Shown here: positions 8,560 through 14,988 of the stretch, piece by piece | Layout of the letters: every line of letters starts with the position of its first letter | Numbering within the stretch: position 1 is the stretch's first letter | Source of the DNA: Granulibacter bethesdensis | GTDB lineage: Bacteria; Pseudomonadota; Alphaproteobacteria; Acetobacterales; Acetobacteraceae | Assembly: GCF_001889525.1 (NCBI RefSeq) | Contig: NZ_CP018192.1 | Location: 2,626,742-2,690,741 of the forward strand | DNA length: 64,000 nt | Reading direction: 5' to 3' | Translations under genes and position numbers: made by a program | Notes under the pieces: generated by a model | The model's database searches: none | The model's input: the letters and a program-made list of their open reading frames with translations, nothing else | What the model was told of the DNA's origin: nothing

Positions 8560-9515
8560 CGGGAAACATCTCGGGAAACATCTCGGCCAGCTTCTTTTCC
8601 CCCGCACTGCATATCGTGCTGCATATCGTGCTGCTGGCCCTGCTGGCGCCGCTGGTGTCCGGGATCATCACCAGCATCCGCATCCGGGCCAATGGGGGCG
8701 GCAGTGGGGGCGGCTGGCTGTCCCCCGCCGCGCCTTACACATGGCTCCGGGCGACGATGAAACACGGCATTGTCATTCCCGCACAGGCAACCAGCCTGTT
8801 CATGGTCCTGCCATGCGTCTCCCTGGTTGCAACCGCGCTGGCCGCCTTCCTGACGCCTTCCTTTCTGATCGACGGCCCTGTGACCGGAGAAGGCGACGCC
8901 ATCCTCATCCTGGGCCTGCTGTCACTGTCCCTGATCGCCAGAATCATGGGGAGCATGGATACGGGGCTGAGCCAGAACAGTATCGGCACGCTGCGACAGG
9001 GCGGAGAGGTTCTGTGGATGGAGTTGATTGTAACCCTCAGCCTCTCCGCCCTGACGATGCTGGGCGGAAACCCGGTCCTGACAGCCCTGCATACGACCGG
9101 GATGATCTCCGGTGGCACCTTGCTGATCTCATTGCTGCTGCCAGGCCTGTGCCTTGCCGCGCTGGCCGGAGCAGGGATGTTGCGCACGCCATCAGAAGAC
9201 ATGCCGCATCTCTCCGGCCCGCTGCTGGCCATGGCTTCTTATGAACGGTCCCTGCGTCTGTTGACCTGGATCAGCGTCATGGCGATCGTTTTTCTGCCTT
9301 TTGACATGATCTCCCTTCAGGCCGGCCTCCTGCACTGGGGCTTCGCCATTCTGACATGGGGCGGCAAAATCCTGTTTCTGGCCGCTCTGCTGGGTCTGGC
9401 GCAGGCGCTGCTGCCTTTTCCGGCGGCCGGACGGGGAGCTGCGTTCCTGCTGCTGGGCAGCGTCTTTACCCTTCTGGCCGTCCTGTGCCTGCTGGCGGGA
9501 CAATATCCGGCATGA
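8556..9515 (+). CDS. HyfC/HycD-like membrane subunit (NuoH family)
   Basis: A 319-aa, roughly eight-helix membrane protein related to HyfC/HycD/NuoH, the subunit that anchors the peripheral arm of complex I-like enzymes. Residues around MGSMDTGLSQNSIGTLRQGGEVLWMELIV-like positions 130-160 and SYERSLRLLTWIS near 230 resemble the family's quinone-side loops, though weakly conserved. Start overlaps the stop of the upstream gene (ATGA) and its own stop overlaps the next gene. The first 30 codons contain two perfect 12-base tandem duplications (8561-8584 and 8609-8632) that repeat GNIS and LHIV in the protein. Part of the degenerate Ehr-type complex. Confidence 0.75.
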   Translation: MTGNISGNISASFFSPALHIVLHIVLLALLAPLVSGIITSIRIRANGGGSGGGWLSPAAPYTWLRATMKHGIVIPAQATSLFMVLPCVSLVATALAAFLTPSFLIDGPVTGEGDAILILGLLSLSLIARIMGSMDTGLSQNSIGTLRQGGEVLWMELIVTLSLSALTMLGGNPVLTALHTTGMISGGTLLISLLLPGLCLAALAGAGMLRTPSEDMPHLSGPLLAMASYERSLRLLTWISVMAIVFLPFDMISLQAGLLHWGFAILTWGGKILFLAALLGLAQALLPFPAAGRGAAFLLLGSVFTLLAVLCLLAGQYPA

Positions 9516-10213
9516 CCATCACACCCGGCACCATTTTCATCCCGCTTCTGGCGATGATCCTGCTCTCCGCTATGATCGCCGCGCTCTGCACCCGGCTTCG
9601 GGCCGCGCGACAGGCGGTATTGGCTCAAGCCTTGCTGGTAACAATCGTGGCCGCGGCAAATGCCTCGTTAACGGCTTTCTGTCTGCCTGATCGCCCGGCC
9701 TGGCCCATGGCCGGAGTTGCTCTCACGGTGCTGCTGGCAGGGTTGTTTCTGGGGCATAGATGGCGGAGCAGGCCGCTCGCCTTGTCATCAGAACCGGATC
9801 TCAAGACTGATCAGCCAACCCTGCCCGATACAGTCTGGATGATGGGAACCGGCCTGATTATCGCCTTGGTCGTCTCCGGCGGCATCGGATTGACGCCTGT
9901 TGTCTCTCACGCTCCGGTATCCGCCGCGACGCTACCCATAGTCGCGCCCGATCCCGCAACGGTGATCGCCATCAGCCTGACGATGGGGATGCTGTCTCTG
10001 CTATGGCTGGCCCGTGATAGCAGGGTTGGTTTCCTCGGCCCGGCACTGCTTCAGGCCGGGCTGGCAATCGCACTGGTCATGAGTGCGCTGGATACTCACC
10101 GGCTGATACCGCTCTACACCCTGCTGGGTCTGCTGCCCGCTTTGCTGACGGAAGAAGCCTTCCGCCTTCTGCGCCAGCGGGAAGCAAGGGCTGAGACGGA
10201 GGCTGCACCATGA
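9512..10213 (+). CDS. HyfE-like membrane subunit (NuoK-related)
   Basis: A 233-aa membrane protein, third in the operon, in the position and size range of HyfE (216 aa), whose C-terminal half is NuoK-like. About six hydrophobic segments are visible, with a short charged linker near residues 90-105. I start at the ATG at 9512, which overlaps the preceding stop by ATGA; the frame is open upstream but lies inside the neighbour. Sequence similarity is modest, so the assignment leans on size, topology and gene order. Stop overlaps the next gene by ATGA as well. Confidence 0.65.
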   Translation: MTITPGTIFIPLLAMILLSAMIAALCTRLRAARQAVLAQALLVTIVAAANASLTAFCLPDRPAWPMAGVALTVLLAGLFLGHRWRSRPLALSSEPDLKTDQPTLPDTVWMMGTGLIIALVVSGGIGLTPVVSHAPVSAATLPIVAPDPATVIAISLTMGMLSLLWLARDSRVGFLGPALLQAGLAIALVMSALDTHRLIPLYTLLGLLPALLTEEAFRLLRQREARAETEAAP

Positions 10214-11619
10214 CGGATCACGCCCCCGATTGGCTTTCCCTTCTGACCGATCCGGCATGGTGGCCTTGGCTGCTGCCACTGCCGTCGCTGTTGACCGCCG
10301 CACTGAGCATGGCGCTGTCCGGCTGGCAGGGAGCAGCCTGGGCCGGTCTGGTATCCGCCTTTCTGACGCTGGGGCTGGCAGCTGGGGGGATGGCCGCTGG
10401 GGGGATGGCAGAGGCTTCATCGACCACCATGGCATCTGATCCGGCCGCGGGAGGAGCGTTGCTCACGGCCCTGATCAGCGTGATGGCCGCCACATCCTGG
10501 CTTGGCTGGTGCGCGGATGAAGTCGCTGCCATGCGTATCTCCCTCGCCCGATTGAAAATCCTGGCAGTCGGGCAGCAAACCGCATTGGCGGGAATTCTGC
10601 TGGCCTTTGCCCCCTCTCCATGGGCAGGCTGGGCCGGGATCAGCATCGCCATAGCCGTGCTGACTGTTTTGACCGCTTTATTCGGCTCTGCATTCCCCTC
10701 TTCGGCCCTATCCCGACGGAAAGAGACGCTGACAGTCGGGATCATGGCCTGTCTGCTGTCCCTGTTCGGCCTGATCATCCTTCAGGCGTCCTCCGCCGGC
10801 CTCCCTTTTTCCGGACAGGGGCACGGTCTGGTCCCCACCATGCCAGGCCTGATCTGCCTTGCCGCCGGGCTGGCCGTTCCTGCAGGCCTCGCCCCGGTGC
10901 ATCAATGGCTGCGAGAGACCGTCAGCGCCCTGCCACCGCCGGGACAAGCGCTGATCACCGGCGGGCTGCCTGCTGCCGCCCTGCTGTTCATGCTGAAACA
11001 AGCCGGCGCGGGCATGCCGCCTTTTATCTATGGCACGCTGGGGATTCTCTCCGTGCTGGCCGGTGCGGTGCTGGCGATCCGCTCCAGCGTCACCCTTTCA
11101 TGGCGCTGGAGCGGACCACTCTCCTGTCTCGGCGGCGGCTGTCTGGCGGGGGGGAGTCATGGTCTGCTCTATCCGGCGCTCGGGCTGCCGGCCCTGTGTG
11201 CCTGTCTGCTGCTCGACGGGCGAGCACGGCAGATCGGCGCTGTCTCCGATCATACGCCCTCTCCGCCGGGGCATGGCGGGTTGGATGCATTGCGACTCGC
11301 GGCCCGTTTCAGTCTGGCCGGACTACCGGGGGGCACTCTCGCGGGACTGGTCGCCCTGCTGTCCGGGACTGCCCTGACGCATCCTCTTCTGGCCCTGCTG
11401 CTGGCGGCCGGGCTTGGAAGCAATGGCTATGCACTGCTCCGTCAGGCTCCGATGCTGCGACCCGCCCGAAGACCACCAACCCCCTCACGCGCCTGTCTGC
11501 CGCTTGATATGACCGCAACCCTGCCCGCCGTGATCCTGCTGCTGACCGGCATCCTGCTGGGGCTTGGCAATGGGCCATCCCGCTGGTTCACCTCTGCCAT
11601 CGCTGCGGTGACGCAATGA
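10210..11619 (+). CDS. HyfF-like membrane subunit (NuoL/M/N family), degenerate
   Basis: A 469-aa polytopic protein, second antiporter-like subunit of the complex. A family signature remains in GLAPVHQWLRETVSALPPPGQALITGG near residues 225-255, the counterpart of the HxWLPxAHxxAPxPVSA helix, and in ADEVAAMRISLARLKILAVGQQTA early on. The protein is shorter than NuoL and carries a 15-base perfect tandem duplication with one end mismatch at 10381-10410, giving GGMAAGGMAE. ATGA overlaps at both ends tie it to its neighbours. It should sit in the inner membrane; whether it moves ions is unclear because the expected lysine pattern is weak. Confidence 0.75.
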   Translation: MTDHAPDWLSLLTDPAWWPWLLPLPSLLTAALSMALSGWQGAAWAGLVSAFLTLGLAAGGMAAGGMAEASSTTMASDPAAGGALLTALISVMAATSWLGWCADEVAAMRISLARLKILAVGQQTALAGILLAFAPSPWAGWAGISIAIAVLTVLTALFGSAFPSSALSRRKETLTVGIMACLLSLFGLIILQASSAGLPFSGQGHGLVPTMPGLICLAAGLAVPAGLAPVHQWLRETVSALPPPGQALITGGLPAAALLFMLKQAGAGMPPFIYGTLGILSVLAGAVLAIRSSVTLSWRWSGPLSCLGGGCLAGGSHGLLYPALGLPALCACLLLDGRARQIGAVSDHTPSPPGHGGLDALRLAARFSLAGLPGGTLAGLVALLSGTALTHPLLALLLAAGLGSNGYALLRQAPMLRPARRPPTPSRACLPLDMTATLPAVILLLTGILLGLGNGPSRWFTSAIAAVTQ

Positions 11620-13169
11620 GTCTGGACTCCCTGTTGCAGGGTGCCGACACCGAGGCAACCCACCACGATGCCGCCACGCATGCCGTGGCACGGAGGCTTC
11701 TGACCGCCTCGCTCTGGCAGGAGCTGGCAGCCAGCACCCAGGCCGGGTTGCTGGCGCTCTGGGCCGACCAGGCGCGCTGCCATGCCTTGTATCGCACCGC
11801 GCATGGCATTCTGCCGGTGGCAATCCCGATCGAAGGGGGGCGCTTCCCCGCGCTTTCCCCCTTCCGTCCAGCCGCCGCATGGCAGGAGCGGGCCATCCGC
11901 GATTTATGGGGCTATGAGGCCGAGCACGGCGTGGATAGCCGCCCATGGCTCGATCACGGCAGATGGCCGATGAGTGCCCCGCTTTCCGCCCGGCCCGGAC
12001 CGCCTTTGCCACCGCCCGAGCAGGCGGAGTGGCGGATGGCCTCGCCCTTCGCCTCCTCCTTTGTCTCGTCCCGGCCCGATAGCACGCTGCACGAGCGCAG
12101 TATTGGGCCTGTTCATCCATTGATGCGGGAGCCGGCACAGTTGCGCCTGCACCTGCATGGCACCCTCATCCGGCAGGCGGAATGGCGGCTCGGCTATACT
12201 CATCGCGGGATCCCGTGGCTGATGCGCGGGAAATCCCTGCGGGACGCGATACGGATCGCGTCCCGGATCACCGGAGATGCAGCGCTTGCCCACGGTCTGG
12301 CCTTCGCCCGTGCTGCTGAGGCCGCCTTGCGGCTGGAGCCGCCTCCCCGCGCCCTGCTGCTGCGTGGCCTGATGAATGAGCTGGAACGCTGTGCCGTCCA
12401 TCTGCATGTCCTCGCCGCCACAGCCAGCGCCGCCGGAACCGACACTTATGCCGCGAAGCTGTCCGCATGGCGGGAACGTCTGTTGCGCGCCATTCAGGAT
12501 GCCCTTGGCAGCCGCATGATGATCGACCTGCTTATTCCTGGCGGGGTGCTGACCGATCTTCTGGACGGCACCGCGTTGGAAACAGCCTTGCAGGCCCTCG
12601 CCCGGACCATGCCGGAGCTGATCGAAGGCTATGAAACGGCTGCCAGCCTGAGTGGACATGGACTTTGCGCCTGTCTCCGTGGATGCGCTGTCCTGTCCGA
12701 GTCGGATGCTGTTTCTCTGGCCGTGCCCGGCCCCGCCGGACGCGCATCGGGTCGTCCCCATGATCTGCGCACCACCTGGCAGCAGGCTCCGCATGGTACG
12801 GTGCACAGGCTGGTGCTGGCAAATGGCGACGCGGATGCCAGAATGCGGGTCCGTCTGGCGGAAATTCAGGAGAGCCTACGGCTGGCACTGCTGTTCCTGG
12901 AGTCCCTGCCGGTCGGACCGATTGCCAATCCCATGCCGATCGGTACAGGCAATGCCAGCGGAGAGGGGTATGGCGGGGTGGAATCGGCCCGTGGCGCATG
13001 CTGGCACTGGCTGCGCATCGAAGGCGGAATGGTGGTCTCCGCCCATGCGGCCGATCCGTCATGGCGGCTGATTCCCGCTATTGAGGCCGCTCTGCCCGGC
13101 ACCGACATTGATCTGCTGGGGGTGGCGCTGGCCTCTTTCGCGCTCTCGCCCGCCGGGGCTGATCTGTGA
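11616..13169 (+). CDS. HyfG/HycE-like large subunit without Ni-Fe ligands
   Basis: A 517-aa fusion of a NuoC-like N-terminal part (about residues 1-130, with ERAIRDLWGYEAEHGVDSRPW) and a NuoD / hydrogenase large-subunit part (from GPVHPLMREPAQL near 165; GYTHRGIPWLMRGK follows). True hydrogenases bind Ni and Fe through two CxxC motifs. Here the N-terminal one reads RITGDAALAHG and the C-terminal one ADPSWRLIPAI, with no cysteine in either, so it cannot hold the usual Ni-Fe site. This matches the Ehr (energy-converting hydrogenase related) class, whose function is not settled. ATGA overlap with the upstream gene; 7-base gap to the next. No maturation protease or hyp gene is present. Confidence 0.82.
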   Translation: MSLDSLLQGADTEATHHDAATHAVARRLLTASLWQELAASTQAGLLALWADQARCHALYRTAHGILPVAIPIEGGRFPALSPFRPAAAWQERAIRDLWGYEAEHGVDSRPWLDHGRWPMSAPLSARPGPPLPPPEQAEWRMASPFASSFVSSRPDSTLHERSIGPVHPLMREPAQLRLHLHGTLIRQAEWRLGYTHRGIPWLMRGKSLRDAIRIASRITGDAALAHGLAFARAAEAALRLEPPPRALLLRGLMNELERCAVHLHVLAATASAAGTDTYAAKLSAWRERLLRAIQDALGSRMMIDLLIPGGVLTDLLDGTALETALQALARTMPELIEGYETAASLSGHGLCACLRGCAVLSESDAVSLAVPGPAGRASGRPHDLRTTWQQAPHGTVHRLVLANGDADARMRVRLAEIQESLRLALLFLESLPVGPIANPMPIGTGNASGEGYGGVESARGACWHWLRIEGGMVVSAHAADPSWRLIPAIEAALPGTDIDLLGVALASFALSPAGADL

Positions 13170-13176
13170 GGCGCTC

Positions 13177-13701
13177 ATGAGATGGTTTCCGTCCCTTCGT
13201 GCTTCCCATCCAGGGCTGTGGGAGGATGCCGCCAGCCTGCCGCATACGGAAACCGTCGCCGCGCTGATAGCCCGCCGCAGAAGCAGCGCAAGGCCAAGGC
13301 TGGGACAGGCCCTGTCCATCCTGCACGCAGAGAGCGGCGGCGGCGGCGCCTGCCTGCTTGAATTGGAGGCATTGCGCGCCGCGCCCGGCCTGCTGGCTCG
13401 TCATGGATTACGGTTTGTCGGCTCGCCGCTGCATGCCGATATCCTGCTGATCACCGGCTATGGCTGTCGCAACCTGACGAGCGCCATCCATCAGGCATGG
13501 GAGGTGATGCCAGGCCCGCGATGGGCCATCGCCGTCGGTGACGGAGCCGCAGGGGATGGTCTGCTGCACGGAAGCTATGCCAGCACCGGCAGTATGGAAG
13601 AGATCCCTCTTGATCTGGTCATTCCAGGCAGTCCACCTGCAGCGGATACAATCCTGTCCGGCCTGCGCGCCCTGGTCGCAGCGAATGCTGATCCGGTCTA
13701 G
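13177..13701 (+). CDS. HyfI/HycG-like small subunit lacking Fe-S ligands
   Basis: A 174-aa NuoB/HycG-family protein, last gene of the operon. Fold landmarks are clear: HADILLITGYG, AIHQAWEVMPGPRWAIAVGDG, GSMEEIPLDLVIPGSPP. In functional members four cysteines hold the terminal [4Fe-4S] cluster (GSCNGC, GACG, GCPP). Here these read GGGGAC, GAAG and GSPP, leaving one cysteine, so the cluster must be absent. I start at ATG 13177; the open frame upstream overlaps the large subunit gene. Together with the large subunit this shows that the soluble arm of the complex has lost both catalytic metal sites. Confidence 0.82.
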   Translation: MRWFPSLRASHPGLWEDAASLPHTETVAALIARRRSSARPRLGQALSILHAESGGGGACLLELEALRAAPGLLARHGLRFVGSPLHADILLITGYGCRNLTSAIHQAWEVMPGPRWAIAVGDGAAGDGLLHGSYASTGSMEEIPLDLVIPGSPPAADTILSGLRALVAANADPV

Positions 13702-13963
13702 AAGCTGACCCCAACAGCGGCTGATCAGTCGCATGATAAGCAAGCTGCCTTTCCCCGAAATCGCTTGCCGCCTCTGGACCGTCATTCACATCATCCGTGG
13801 TATACCTCCATGGTCCGGTGCTGTACCGACCGCTTTCCGGTGTCCACCCACGCTGTCATGATCCTCCACAGACGCTGGAACAGGGCTATTTCCTCCTTCC
13901 ACGCTGGACCCTGATGGCCAGGATTGGGTAAATCGCTCTCCTTCACAGCGATAAGTGATCTTC
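13702..13963. other. Intergenic gap after Ehr-like operon
   Basis: About 260 bases without a convincing gene, RNA or repeat. A 61-codon minus-strand frame (13786-13971) overlaps the start of the next gene, has no family resemblance and no clear ribosome-binding site, and is not called. Confidence 0.6.
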
Positions 13964-14221
13964 ATGTCCATGACCCGTACTGATATCGACCGCGTGCAGA
14001 CCTACCTGCGCCGCCTGCTTGGCACCGACCGGATTCAACTGATTGTCCCGCCCAAGGCCGGACTGTCCGTAGAAGTGGCCGTTCAGGATGAAGTCATTGG
14101 CACGATCCACAAGGACACCGATGATGGTGAAACCTCCTATTCCGTGCATCTGACCATTCTTGAAGAAGATCTTCCTCCGGCACCGAAAGCCGTCCCTGTC
14201 AAAACAGGCAGAACACGCTGA
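13964..14221 (+). CDS. DUF3126 family protein
   Basis: An 85-aa protein of the DUF3126 family, small proteins found mostly in Alphaproteobacteria and of unknown function. Recognisable features are the N-terminal DIDRVQTYLRRLLGTDRI and the C-terminal SYSVHLTILEEDLPPAP, with no membrane segment, so it should be cytoplasmic. Possible starts are GTG 13955, ATG 13964 and ATG 13970; none has a good ribosome-binding site and I chose the first ATG. A nested hairpin follows the stop. It has no obvious link with the genes on either side. Confidence 0.8.
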   Translation: MSMTRTDIDRVQTYLRRLLGTDRIQLIVPPKAGLSVEVAVQDEVIGTIHKDTDDGETSYSVHLTILEEDLPPAPKAVPVKTGRTR

Positions 14222-14234
14222 TCATTCGACACGC

Positions 14235-14280
14235 GGGATTTCGTTTTCAGGGATGATATGCTCCCTGGAGGCGAAATCCC
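14235..14280 (+). terminator. Nested hairpin after DUF3126 gene
   Basis: Outer arms GGGATTTCG and CGAAATCCC (9 bp) enclose a second hairpin CAGGGA...TCCCTG. It begins 14 bases after the DUF3126 stop. Only scattered Ts follow, so it may be a terminator or an RNA-stabilising structure. Confidence 0.5.
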
Positions 14281-14473
14281 TTCATTGTGTCAGAATTGTT
14301 TTACTGTCACGGCATAAAAATCGTGAACGTTCAACCTTAAGTTTTCATAATCCAGATAGTTTACAAATAAACACTATAAAAACCAAAAAATTATATTTGT
14401 TTTTTATTAGAAATTTCTTGCCAATAAACAGGATTTTGGCTTTCTTTGGTTCGCGAACATAGGAGCCAAGTCC
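14281..14473. other. AT-rich leader before glycosyltransferase genes
   Basis: About 190 bases that are clearly richer in A and T than their surroundings, with runs such as AAAAACCAAAAAATTATA. It carries no gene and ends in AGGAG eight bases before the ATG at 14474. It probably contains the promoter of the following gene(s); the composition also hints at a junction of acquired DNA. Confidence 0.5.
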
Positions 14474-14842
14474 ATGGCTATTTCCGTCTGGCAAAAGAAA
14501 AAAATGTTCCTGAATGCTCGCGACATGCAATCCCCGCCATCGGAAACCCCCTCAAATGTGATTTCATTGCGGGGCGGAGACACACCTGCCGTGGAAAACA
14601 TTCTGAACGTGCTGATCTTCGATCCAGATTTCTACCGGTCACGTTACATTGACGTGGCCGAGGCCGGGATTGATCCCGTTGACCATTACTTTACCGTTGG
14701 CTGGAGAGAAGGACGGCAGCCCAACGCCGCGTTCGACCCGGAAGCCTATCAGAATGCCAATCCAGATGTCCGGGACGCACAGATTAATCCCTTCGCCCAT
14801 TATCTGCTGAGAGGATACCGGGAAGGTCGCCCGCTGCGGTAA
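14474..14842 (+). CDS. Short glycosyltransferase-associated repeat protein
   Basis: A 122-aa protein made of a basic N-terminus plus two copies of a 35-40-residue repeat: FDPDFYRSRYIDV...DPVDHYFTVGWREGRQPN and FDPEAYQNANPDV...NPFAHYLLRGYREGRPL. This repeat is usually fused to the N-terminus of GT2 or GT4 glycosyltransferases of surface polysaccharide loci. Here it stands alone, 147 bases ahead of a large GT2 gene that lacks it, so it may be a split-off accessory module. Good ribosome-binding site (AGGAG, 8 bases). It has no signal peptide and is presumably cytoplasmic. Precise role unknown. Confidence 0.72.
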   Translation: MAISVWQKKKMFLNARDMQSPPSETPSNVISLRGGDTPAVENILNVLIFDPDFYRSRYIDVAEAGIDPVDHYFTVGWREGRQPNAAFDPEAYQNANPDVRDAQINPFAHYLLRGYREGRPLR

Positions 14843-14988
14843 AGCATAGAATGCCAAGAATAGAAAATAATCTCCTTTCCCGGGTCTTTCTGAGTATTAC
14901 ATTCATAATATGGTTTCAAACCTGCCTGACGTCCCCCCCTTGTTTTAATGGAGGGTTTTGATGCCAATCAAGAAAATGAGGCCGGATT

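Noticed and set aside
6469-13701. Functional [NiFe] hydrogenase / formate hydrogenlyase
   Set aside because: Gene order suggests it, but Ni-Fe and Fe-S ligands are absent and no maturation or formate dehydrogenase genes are present.
13786-13971. 61-codon minus-strand frame
   Set aside because: Overlaps the start of the DUF3126 gene, no family resemblance, no ribosome-binding site.
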